Assembly (NCBI GenBank): GCA_024697705.1
Contig: JAILFF010000206.1
Coordinates: 1-16,855, forward strand
DNA: 16,855 nt
Direction: 5' to 3'
Source of the DNA: Ruminococcus sp.
Lineage (GTDB): Bacteria; Bacillota; Clostridia; Oscillospirales; Ruminococcaceae
The translations under genes were made by a program, and so were the position numbers. Of the stretch, positions 1 to 6,805 are shown one piece after another (the first letter of the stretch is position 1; every line of letters begins with the position of its first letter). The notes beneath the pieces were generated by a model, which was given only the letters and a program-made list of their open reading frames with translations, was not told the DNA's origin and ran no database searches.

Positions 1-219
1 AAATTCACATTACTGCGTCAAACTCCCTTGAAGGGCGACAGCCCTCCTGCGGTCGTTTTCCTTGTACTGTGAATTTTTCTCTCGAAATCTTTATGCAGAT
101 ATTTTCTTGGATTGCTATAAATGGTCGGGTCTTATTGAAGATATCGCCTTGATTTATCATTTTATCATGAAACGGCGCGAATGTCAATAGCCGAAAAGCG
201 CGGTCCCGCAAATTGCCGA
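1..219. other. Left-edge intergenic stretch, no supported gene
   Basis: No gene is supported before the promoter at 220. A 73-codon minus-strand frame (226 to 5) has no recognisable Shine-Dalgarno site or family, and its start codon overlaps the plus-strand -35 box of the next unit. Bases 1-80 read on the minus strand end in the words QGKRP, QEGCRP and REFDAVM. I vaguely associate these with the tails of many small predicted proteins in Ruminococcus-like genomes, which would fit a dispersed intergenic repeat rather than a gene. That association is memory-based and weak. Confidence 0.4.
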
Positions 220-248
220 TTGACATTTCGTTTTGCGAATGATATAAT
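220..248 (+). promoter_or_regulatory. Consensus sigma-A promoter of the methyltransferase unit
   Basis: TTGACA at 220-225 and TATAAT at 243-248 are separated by exactly 17 bases, so both boxes match the consensus perfectly. Transcription would start near 255 and give a leader of about 55 bases before the ATG at 311. That leader holds a half-copy (262-283) of the repeat found at 7994-8099. Confidence 0.85.
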
Positions 249-310
249 TAAAAAGTGAAGAATTCACTCTACGCTATCAACTCTTTATTTAAGTGGGAGG
301 AACTGCGGCT

Positions 311-1099
311 ATGGCTGACGGCACGAACAAGATCGCGGACTTGAATATTTATCTCACAAGGATGCATCGATCTATTCTCGACAAGATGTTTTTTATCGAC
401 AAGGTCTTTGAACCGTTTGAGAATATCCTCGATTTCGGCTGCGCGAACGGCGAGCTTATAAAGGCGATGCTCCCGATGTTTCCCGATTACGATTATCTCG
501 GGTACGATATCAGCCCCGAAATGATAAGGGCGGCGCGGAAGAACGTCCCCGAAGCGCGTTTCTTCGACGACTGGAACGCCATTGATATCCCCTTCGGCAG
601 GAGCCTTATCAATATTTCGAGCACTATCCATGAGGTCTATTCCTACTGCGCTCCCGAGGATATCGAGATCTTCTGGCAGAGGGTGTTTGGCAGCGGCTTT
701 AAATATGTGGCTGTGCGGGACATGATGTTCTCCGAAAAAGCCGACGGCATTAGCTTTGTTAATGCAGCAGCCGACGAGGAGCAGCTCTCAGCCGTGAGGA
801 ACAGCCGTTATGCCGAGTGGCTCGAAAGCTTTGAATCGGTGTGGGGCAGAGTGGAATCCCAGCGGCAGCTCGTGCATTTTCTGCTGAAATACAAGTATAC
901 CCAGAACTGGGGGAGAGAGGTACGCGAGAATTATTTCCCCATCTCATACGAAGAATTCATGAAGCGCCTGCCCGACACCTACCGCATCGTTTACGAAGAC
1001 AGGTTCACGCTGCCTTATACCTCGTGGCAGATACGCAGTGACTTCGGCTTTGAGCTGAAAGACCGCACGCACCTGAAGCTTATCCTTGAAAGAAAATGA
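311..1099 (+). CDS. Class I SAM-dependent methyltransferase
   Basis: A 262-residue cytoplasmic protein with the Rossmann-type SAM-binding core. Motif I is ILDFGCANGE (residues 39-48), and the acidic end of strand 2 is YDIS with Asp66, expected to hold the ribose of SAM. Around residues 95-105 the run SLINISSTIHEVYSY resembles the post-motif region of Methyltransf_11/25 proteins. The frame is open from a GTG at 293, but GGGAGG at 295-300 lies 10 bases before the ATG at 311 and overlaps the GTG, so the ATG is the start. The gene overlaps the next one by 4 bases (ATGA), which suggests translational coupling with a pseudouridine synthase. An RNA substrate is therefore possible, but nothing in the sequence fixes it. 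Confidence 0.85.
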   Translation: MADGTNKIADLNIYLTRMHRSILDKMFFIDKVFEPFENILDFGCANGELIKAMLPMFPDYDYLGYDISPEMIRAARKNVPEARFFDDWNAIDIPFGRSLINISSTIHEVYSYCAPEDIEIFWQRVFGSGFKYVAVRDMMFSEKADGISFVNAAADEEQLSAVRNSRYAEWLESFESVWGRVESQRQLVHFLLKYKYTQNWGREVRENYFPISYEEFMKRLPDTYRIVYEDRFTLPYTSWQIRSDFGFELKDRTHLKLILERK

Positions 1100-1695
1100 T
1101 GCTGTATTATATGTTCAACAAGCCGCGCGGCTGCGTTACGGCGCGTTCGGATAAGGTACACCGAACCGTTGCGGACTATTTCCCGCATGAGCTCGCCGAA
1201 AGGCTGCACCCCGTCGGCAGGCTCGATAAGGACACCTGCGGGCTGCTGCTTCTCACCGACGACGGCGAGCTCGATCAAAAGCTGATGCAGCCGGGCAGAC
1301 ACATCGGGAAGACCTATTTTTTCTATGCGTTGGGCTCGGTGGACGCGGAGAAGAAGCGGCTTATCGAAAGCGGCTTGCAGCTCGGGGGATTCAAAGCGGC
1401 GGAGGCTCGGTTTGAGTACGGCAAGACCTACCGTATCCGCGAGCTCGAAGAGTTCATGCCGCCCGAGCGCCGCGAACGCTACATGAAAAACCCCGAAGGA
1501 GCCGCATTTTCCGCCCGCCTGACGATCACCGAAGGCAAGAAGCACGAGGTTCGGCTGATGCTCGAAGCCGTGCATTGCAGGATCTTCTATCTCCGTCGGG
1601 AAAGAATAGGAAGGCTCAGACTCGACCCCTCGCTTGAACCCGGGCAATTCCGCAAGCTTACCGAAGAAGAACTTCTGCTTCTCGGCGAGTATTAA
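1096..1695 (+). CDS. RsuA/RluE-family rRNA pseudouridine synthase lacking S4 domain
   Basis: A 199-residue protein of the RsuA/RluB/RluE/RluF family, which isomerises specific uridines of rRNA to pseudouridine. It opens with the family strand YMFNKPRGCV (residues 5-14). The catalytic motif is GRLDKDTCGLLLLTDDG, with Asp44 as the expected nucleophile. The KxHEVR-type basic motif (GKKHEVRLML) lies near residues 151-160. RsuA and RluB/F begin with an RNA-binding S4 domain; here the catalytic domain starts at residue 5, as in E. coli RluE. The ATG at 1096 overlaps the preceding stop; a second ATG follows at 1099. No strong Shine-Dalgarno site is visible, so coupling to the upstream gene is likely. 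The exact rRNA position modified cannot be read from the sequence. Confidence 0.88.
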   Translation: MMLYYMFNKPRGCVTARSDKVHRTVADYFPHELAERLHPVGRLDKDTCGLLLLTDDGELDQKLMQPGRHIGKTYFFYALGSVDAEKKRLIESGLQLGGFKAAEARFEYGKTYRIRELEEFMPPERRERYMKNPEGAAFSARLTITEGKKHEVRLMLEAVHCRIFYLRRERIGRLRLDPSLEPGQFRKLTEEELLLLGEY

Positions 1696-1829
1696 CATAA
1701 AAATTGTAAATGAGCATTTCTAAAAAAGATAAATGATATATCCCGAACCACGTGCCCGAAACCAAAACAAACATTCTGATGTTACACGCCGTATCTTTTT
1801 TCTATTATCTTTAATCTTTTATCTTTAGA
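1696..1829. other. AT-rich spacer with AAAGATAAA-type inverted words
   Basis: This spacer holds AAAAAAGATAAATGAT near 1723-1738 and, in inverted orientation, several ATCTTT words between 1793 and 1827 just before the terminator. It could be the remains of a small AT-rich palindromic repeat or just low-complexity sequence. No ORF is supported. Confidence 0.3.
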
Positions 1830-1855
1830 GACCGATATCTTCATCGGTCTTTTTT
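1830..1855 (+). terminator. Intrinsic terminator of the methyltransferase/pseudouridine synthase unit
   Basis: A perfect 7-bp stem GACCGAT/ATCGGTC (1830-1836 and 1843-1849) with a 6-base loop is followed by six T (1850-1855). It lies about 135 bases after the stop at 1695. Confidence 0.85.
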
Positions 1856-1923
1856 ATTCACCTGTCTGCGGAAGGGCAGGTCTGCAATATTTTTCCAAAA
1901 GTAAATATTTTTTTATAAAATGG

Positions 1924-1952
1924 TTGACAGAACTTAAATATTGTGCTATAAT
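1924..1952 (+). promoter_or_regulatory. Consensus sigma-A promoter with extended -10
   Basis: TTGACA (1924-1929) and TATAAT (1947-1952) have a 17-base spacer, and TG at 1944-1945 gives an extended -10. The predicted start is near 1959. The transcript would run into the short ORF at 2017 and then the terminator at 2133-2166, before reaching the body of the FG-GAP gene. Confidence 0.85.
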
Positions 1953-2016
1953 TTAATTGATAATTGATATTAACAGAATAGTTACATATATTTCCAAGAA
2001 GAAGGGTTGACGATCT

Positions 2017-2133
2017 ATGAAAAACGCCGCCGAGTTATGTATGTTTTGTTCCTGCCTCGTTTCCGATCACACTTTCTGTTACGGCAGGCGCGGTTCGGCT
2101 ATGCCCTTTTTTCGCCTCTTACTCCGATATTGA
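2017..2133 (+). CDS. Possible 38-aa leader or remnant ORF
   Basis: This is the only start near the 1924 promoter with a good ribosome site: AAGAAGAAGGG (1996-2006) lies 10 bases before ATG at 2017. The product has 38 residues with four Cys (positions 8, 11, 13, 21), contains CMFCSC and ends in FFRLLLRY. The stop at 2131-2133 touches the base of the terminator stem. It has no recognised family. One base fewer in the A-run at 2020-2024 would instead read a hydrophobic, signal-peptide-like stretch (FVPASFPITLSVTAGA), so this may be the broken start of a secreted protein. A real leader peptide, a remnant and a chance ORF are all possible. Confidence 0.3.
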   Translation: MKNAAELCMFCSCLVSDHTFCYGRRGSAMPFFRLLLRY

Positions 2134-2166
2134 AAGCACATTCCCGCGTGCGGAGTGTGCTTTTTT
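2133..2166 (+). terminator. Strong intrinsic terminator at the 5' end of the FG-GAP gene
   Basis: A 12-bp stem (2133-2144 with 2152-2163, one G-T pair) and a 7-base loop CGCGTGC are followed by a T-run (2161-2166). It sits inside the open frame that continues into the FG-GAP gene, only a few bases before that gene's first in-frame ATG at 2169. It would stop most transcription from the 1924 promoter unless an antitermination mechanism acts. Confidence 0.8.
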
Positions 2167-2168
2167 AT

Positions 2169-4268
2169 ATGCATCATAAGCATTATACGGGCGACCTTAC
2201 TATCGACAAACTCCCCGACGTAAGCGGCTACGACAAGGACGGCAATTTCGTTCTCGTTATCAGAGAGGGCGACATGAACGGCGACATAGGGAAGTTCGGC
2301 ACCGGCGAGATATTGAAGAAGTACGTCGTGTGCGAATGGAACTACGAGACGATGGACAAGCTCGCCGCTTTCTACGAGGAAATGTTAGATGAACCGGGAC
2401 GCGAGGGCTTTTGCAACTTCCTTATCAAGTACCCTCTCATGCTCGAAATGTTCTATCTCTACGACTCGACTATCGCACGCGAGATCCTCCTCCTTGAATA
2501 CGATGACACCGAGAACCCCGACGGCACCGTGACAAGGCGGGAAAAACGCTCGCTGTACCGCAATACCGATAACAACATCGGCGCTACCGTGAACTTTTAC
2601 GAATTCTCGAACGGCGATATGCTGAACATTAACGACCGGGAGCTCAAACGCACCTTCCCCGTGAACAAGGGCGAGGCGGTGTCGCTCGCTTCGGGCGACC
2701 TCAATAACGACGGCATTGACGACCTTATCGTCGGCGAGGGCAGCGACAGAAGCAGTGAAAGCACCCGTCCCGCTTCGGTAACGGTATATCACGTCGCTTA
2801 CAAGAATATGCTCCTTAACAAGACCGTCATAACCGAATGGCTCACAAAATACGGCGTTACGGCTTTTGTGGACGATTCGACGGGCAAGAGACGCACCTAT
2901 CTCGGGGTACTCGGCAGCGATAAGGACAAGGGCTCCGTCTCGGTTTACGGCTATGATCTGAATCTTTCGGCGGAGCTCTTCGGCGGTAACGAAGCGGGAG
3001 AGATTCGCGCAGCTCTTCCCGAAACGCTCACCGTAACGGGCGAAACGCTCAAATACGAATCGGGCACGATGATAAAGCTCACCGCCGTGCCGTACAGCGG
3101 CTACAAATTCGACCACCGGAAGCTCGGAAACCGGGATGTCGAGCAAAGCACGCTCTCCTTCACAATGCCTTCCGAGGCGATAGACGTCAAAGCCTTCTAC
3201 AAGGAAGACGCCGAAGCCAAGAGGGGCATCGTCATCGTTGACGAAACGTTCCTCTCGGGCGGAAGCGTCAAGTACCCCGAAGGCTACGACAGCGGCTCTA
3301 CCTACCCCGTAGGCAAGCAGTTCACGTTCACGGCGGTCGATTCAAAGGATTCGGTACTCGACCACCGGAACATGGTAAAGGGCAAGAAAGCCTATAACAT
3401 AACAAGCAGGAGCATCACGGTAACGATCTCCGAAACGCCGATCATACTGTACCCCGTATTCACGGGCGCTCCCTGCAAGGTAACTCTCGGCAAGGGCATT
3501 TCAGCCGCATACGATACCATCGACGCACAGGAAGAAGCCGTCACCATAAGAGTAAGCTCGGGCATGACAGTACCGAAGGGCACCGTTCTGAAGCTTGCGG
3601 TAACGGGAAAGGACGGCGCGGCATGGTACATAAACGGCAAGAAGCAGACCACTGCCAAGACAAAGTGTACCTACACCGTAAACGCCGACGTGACCATCGA
3701 ATACAAGTCGGAAAGCGATATTCCCGAGCCCTCCGACCGCGTACCGACCCTGAAATACGAACAGGGCAGCGGCTCCGTGAAGCTCACCCGGTCGAAGGTA
3801 CAAGGCGCCGAAGCCTACGGGATCGTAGGATATGTAAACGGCAAATGGGAGCTTCTCGACAGCGGCACGGGCAATTCCTACACGCTCAAAAAACTGAAAG
3901 CGGGCACAAAGTACAAGATCGCGGTAATAGCGAAGTTCGGCGGCAAGTGGAACAAGGATTATTCAAACGCCGTCACCGTGACCGCGGGCGAAGCAAGCGG
4001 CACGAAATACCCCGTTGTAAGCGCACAGGTATCGGGCGAACAGTTCCGCCTGAAATGGACGGCTGTCTCGGGTGCCGAGAAGTACGGCATAGCGGTATAC
4101 CAGTCGGGCAGATGGAGAACGAAGGTCCAGCTCGGCGGAAGCGTGACTTCCTACACCTCGCCGAAGATGAGCCGCGGCACCTACAAGCTCGTCGTCTGTG
4201 CGAAGGTAAACGGCAAATGGGATACAAGCGATATCTCGGGCAGAGCGGTCACCGTAAAGATCGCATGA
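2169..4268 (+). CDS. FG-GAP / InlB-like repeat / FN3-like surface protein, 5' end doubtful
   Basis: The frame is open from a TTG at 2007 (753 codons); the first in-frame ATG in the recognisable protein is at 2169 (699 residues). Positions below count from 2169. FG-GAP-like calcium loops occur at about 30-36 (EGDMNGDIG) and 173-184 (GDLNNDGIDDLI). Three beta-repeats resembling divergent InlB B-repeats lie at about 287-347, 356-434 and 437-517. Two FN3-like modules lie at about 525-607 and 611-699. Such proteins are secreted or surface-displayed binders. No signal peptide, membrane anchor or LPXTG motif is present, and neither start has a usable ribosome site: the ATG follows the T-run of a terminator. 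The gene is probably 5'-truncated or frameshifted in its leader, although codon use and frame remain good for 2 kb. The last module matches the C-terminus of the next gene's product. Confidence 0.7.
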   Translation: MHHKHYTGDLTIDKLPDVSGYDKDGNFVLVIREGDMNGDIGKFGTGEILKKYVVCEWNYETMDKLAAFYEEMLDEPGREGFCNFLIKYPLMLEMFYLYDSTIAREILLLEYDDTENPDGTVTRREKRSLYRNTDNNIGATVNFYEFSNGDMLNINDRELKRTFPVNKGEAVSLASGDLNNDGIDDLIVGEGSDRSSESTRPASVTVYHVAYKNMLLNKTVITEWLTKYGVTAFVDDSTGKRRTYLGVLGSDKDKGSVSVYGYDLNLSAELFGGNEAGEIRAALPETLTVTGETLKYESGTMIKLTAVPYSGYKFDHRKLGNRDVEQSTLSFTMPSEAIDVKAFYKEDAEAKRGIVIVDETFLSGGSVKYPEGYDSGSTYPVGKQFTFTAVDSKDSVLDHRNMVKGKKAYNITSRSITVTISETPIILYPVFTGAPCKVTLGKGISAAYDTIDAQEEAVTIRVSSGMTVPKGTVLKLAVTGKDGAAWYINGKKQTTAKTKCTYTVNADVTIEYKSESDIPEPSDRVPTLKYEQGSGSVKLTRSKVQGAEAYGIVGYVNGKWELLDSGTGNSYTLKKLKAGTKYKIAVIAKFGGKWNKDYSNAVTVTAGEASGTKYPVVSAQVSGEQFRLKWTAVSGAEKYGIAVYQSGRWRTKVQLGGSVTSYTSPKMSRGTYKLVVCAKVNGKWDTSDISGRAVTVKIA

Positions 4269-4299
4269 GCCGACATTGTTTTAAAACGGCATAAATAAC

Positions 4300-4335
4300 A
4301 AAAGCGGCAGTTCTTTCGGGAGCTGCCGTTTTATT
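4300..4335 (+). terminator. Intrinsic terminator after the FG-GAP gene
   Basis: The stem AAAGCGGCAG/CTGCCGTTTT, extended inward by three more pairs, ends in TTTTATTT. It starts about 30 bases after the stop at 4268. The remaining gap to 4440 is AT-rich, with no ORF. Confidence 0.8.
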
Positions 4336-4441
4336 TGTCTTCATTTTCCGCGGGATCCGCCGAGCGGCATTGATGACTGCCATATACAAAAGTATATGAT
4401 ATATCTTTTATTTTCAAATAATATATTTTTATTAAAAAGTA

Positions 4442-4470
4442 TTGCAATCACGCTTTTTTTGTGCTATTAT
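4442..4470 (+). promoter_or_regulatory. Probable promoter of the LRR surface-protein gene
   Basis: TTGCAA (4442-4447) and TATTAT (4465-4470) are 17 bases apart in a very AT-rich stretch. This would give a leader of about 70 bases ending in GGAGGT (4535-4540), 7 bases before the ATG. Confidence 0.6.
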
Positions 4471-4547
4471 ATTATATGAAAATATATAGGAATTTTCAGA
4501 GACACTTAAGGTTTTAAATCACATTCAACAAAACGGAGGTAATTTTT

Positions 4548-6635
4548 ATGAAACGTTCTATCAAAAGAATAGCGGCTTCGGCTGCGGCTTTGGCTTTTGT
4601 GCTCGGAGGTACGGCTCTTCCCGCTGCGGGCGGCACGGGGCTTGACATCTCGGCGAGTGCGATAACAATGACCAAGTCGGGCGGTACCTGCGGCGAAGGG
4701 CTTGTCTGGACACTTGACACTCTGGGTACGCTTTCCATCGTCGGCAACGGCAATATGGACAATTATGGCAAGGGTATGGCTCCGTGGAGCGTAGTAAATA
4801 ATCTAGACAGAAAGATAATAAAGAAAGTAATTATCAGCGAAGGCGTTACGAGCATCGGCAACTGCGCTTTCCAAAGGTGCGAGAATCTTGAAAGCGTCAC
4901 CCTCCCCGAAAGCATGAAAACAATAGGTCACGAGGCTTTTGAGGACTGCACTAAGCTTGCAAGTATCGAGATCCCCGAAAGCGTTACCAACATCGGCGAC
5001 CGGGCGTTTAACAATACGGCTTGGTTAAAAGCAAAGCAGGAAGAAGACCCGCTCGTTATCGTAAACGGTATCCTTATCGACGGAAATAAAGCGGCGGGAG
5101 ACGTAGTGATCCCCGACGGCGTTACAGAGATAAGCTACCGTGCTTTCCTTGAATGTGAGGCGCTGACGAGCGTGACTATCCCCGAAGGCGTTACCGACAT
5201 CATGCCGCTTGCTTTCTATGAATGTACGGGGCTGAAAAGCGTTATTTTCCCCGAAGGGCTTGTAAGCGTAGGCTCCAACGCTTTCTGCGGCTGCGAAAGC
5301 CTGACAAGCGTTTCTCTCCCCGAAAGCCTTAAGAGCATAGGCACCTGTGCTTTTGAAGACTGCAAAGCTCTTGAAGAGGTCTATATTCCCAAGGGCGTAA
5401 CGAGCATCGGCGGAAGCGCTTTTGACCATACGCCGTGTCTCGAAGCGCAGCGGAAGATAAGTTCTTACGTTGTCATAAACAACATTCTTATCGACGCGGA
5501 AACGGTCGAAGGAGAAGCTGTCGTCCCCGAAGGCGTTACCACCATCGGCGAATATGCGTTCTTCGGCAACGGTTCGGTCACGAGCGTGACTATCCCCGAA
5601 GGCGTTACAAGCATTGAAGACGCGGCTTTCGAGAGCTGCGGCAAGCTTGAAAGCGTAAAGCTCCCGAACAGCTTAAAGAGCATCGGCGAGGACGCTTTTT
5701 ACAGCGATACGCTGCTGAAAGAGGTCACTATCCCCCGCAGAGTGACGAGCATCGGCAGACTGGCTTTCGGATTCATTACGGCTGACGATAAGGTCGATCA
5801 CTTCAAGCTGCACTGCTACGACGACTCGGATGGCGAGACCTACGCAAGAGAAAACGGCTTGGACTTCGACTACGCGAAGGACTGCCTTGCGCTGTCGCTC
5901 AAGCCCGAAGAGGAGACGTTCAGGCTCGGCTTGCCGTTTACCGTTACGCTCAATATCGACGAAAACACGGGACTCAACGGCTTCAAAACGTCTGTCAGCT
6001 TTGACAATACGCTGTTTGAGCTGATCGGCTGCACCAGAAGCACTCCGTACAAGGTAAAAGCCGTCTCTATCCCCGACTGCAACAAGAACGGCAAGATAGA
6101 TATCGAGTGGTCAGATCTTGCGACGTTCGACGACGGAACGGGCTGCAATTACATCTATTATGAAAAGGGAACGGTCCTGACGATGAAATTCATGCCGAAG
6201 ACCGCCGCCGCTCTGAGCAGCTCCGACTTTGCTTTTACGCTCGGTGAAAGCAAGGCGGTGAGAAACGCCGTCCGCGCCGACGACAGGTCTTATGTCGTTC
6301 CGGTAAAGACAACAGGCTGCACCGTAAAGTTCGACGGTTCGTCCGATCAGCCCCATGTCTGCTCTCCCCATCCCGACGTCAAGGTCGAAGTAAAGGGCAG
6401 ACAGTTCCGTCTGAAATGGAACCGTATCTACTATGCGGAGGGATACGGACTTGCGGTATTTCAGTCGGGCAAGTGGAGACTGAAAAAGACGTTCGACAAT
6501 TCTTCCGTGAATTACTGTTACACCTCGCCCAAGCTCCAGCCGGGCAAATACAGCATAATGGTCTGCGCAAAGGTGGACGGCAAATGGGTAGTATACAAAA
6601 ACAAATCGCACATTATTACGATAGCAAATTCCTGA
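4548..6635 (+). CDS. Secreted BspA-type leucine-rich-repeat protein with cohesin-like and FN3-like domains
   Basis: A 695-residue protein. An N-terminal signal peptide (KRSIKR, then an Ala-rich hydrophobic core) would be cut near 27-38 (ALPAAG or SASA). Next is the usual cap GGTCGEGLVWTLDTLGTLSI (about 45-64), then BspA/LRR_5 repeats of the form 'VTSIGxxAFxxCxxLxSVxLPExxxxI' over about 89-408. Two near-identical insert blocks interrupt them at about 154-194 and 293-333. Residues about 446-598 look like a cohesin-type beta domain (FRLGLPFTVTLNID, then GLNGFKTSVSFD). The C-terminus (about 607-694) is an FN3-like module with YGLAVFQSGKW and MVCAKVDGKW. Known BspA-type proteins bind host or matrix ligands and cohesins bind dockerins; the ligand here is unknown. 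There is no LPXTG or transmembrane anchor. The start is well fixed by GGAGGT. Confidence 0.88.
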   Translation: MKRSIKRIAASAAALAFVLGGTALPAAGGTGLDISASAITMTKSGGTCGEGLVWTLDTLGTLSIVGNGNMDNYGKGMAPWSVVNNLDRKIIKKVIISEGVTSIGNCAFQRCENLESVTLPESMKTIGHEAFEDCTKLASIEIPESVTNIGDRAFNNTAWLKAKQEEDPLVIVNGILIDGNKAAGDVVIPDGVTEISYRAFLECEALTSVTIPEGVTDIMPLAFYECTGLKSVIFPEGLVSVGSNAFCGCESLTSVSLPESLKSIGTCAFEDCKALEEVYIPKGVTSIGGSAFDHTPCLEAQRKISSYVVINNILIDAETVEGEAVVPEGVTTIGEYAFFGNGSVTSVTIPEGVTSIEDAAFESCGKLESVKLPNSLKSIGEDAFYSDTLLKEVTIPRRVTSIGRLAFGFITADDKVDHFKLHCYDDSDGETYARENGLDFDYAKDCLALSLKPEEETFRLGLPFTVTLNIDENTGLNGFKTSVSFDNTLFELIGCTRSTPYKVKAVSIPDCNKNGKIDIEWSDLATFDDGTGCNYIYYEKGTVLTMKFMPKTAAALSSSDFAFTLGESKAVRNAVRADDRSYVVPVKTTGCTVKFDGSSDQPHVCSPHPDVKVEVKGRQFRLKWNRIYYAEGYGLAVFQSGKWRLKKTFDNSSVNYCYTSPKLQPGKYSIMVCAKVDGKWVVYKNKSHIITIANS

Positions 6636-6689
6636 CTTAATATCCCGCATCAGTCGGAATTGAATAGCCGGTATAAAAGATCATAAAAG

Positions 6690-6728
6690 AAAAGCGGTTA
6701 CTGCCATCGGGCAGCAGCCGCTTTTTTC
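6690..6728 (+). terminator. Terminator of the LRR gene, usable in both directions
   Basis: The stem runs AAAAGCGGTT-CTGCC / GGCAG-AGCCGCTTTT (one mismatch) around an ATCG loop, followed by six T. The A-rich 5' flank supplies a T-rich tail on the minus strand, so it can also end the convergent diguanylate cyclase transcript. Confidence 0.8.
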
Positions 6729-6732
6729 ACTG

Positions 6733-6799
6733 TTAAGGATACACCGCACAAAGATTGTGCGCAAAGCCGTCAGGCGGTCTTTGTGCGGTGTATCCTTAA
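6733..6799. repeat. Perfect 22-bp inverted repeat between convergent genes
   Basis: The arms at 6733-6754 and 6778-6799 are exact reverse complements, begin and end with TTAA, and enclose 23 bases that contain a second small palindrome (TTGTGCGCAA). No T-run follows on either side, so it is not a typical terminator. It lies 7 bases beyond the stop of the diguanylate cyclase gene and would form a very stable hairpin at that mRNA's 3' end. It may protect the 3' end or be a small palindromic repeat. Confidence 0.8.
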
Positions 6800-6805
6800 T
6801 CCGAT

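Noticed and set aside
5..226. Minus-strand 73-codon ORF at the left edge
   Set aside because: No ribosome site or family is visible, and its start overlaps the consensus plus-strand promoter.
1015..1698. Minus-strand frame of 227 codons opposite the pseudouridine synthase
   Set aside because: The plus strand carries the catalytic GRLDKDT motif in an operon with good signals; the antisense frame has none.
2007..2168. TTG at 2007 as the start of the FG-GAP protein
   Set aside because: AAGAAGGG overlaps the TTG rather than preceding it, the resulting N-terminus is not a signal peptide, and the frame runs through a terminator stem. The ATG at 2017, in another frame, has the correct spacing.
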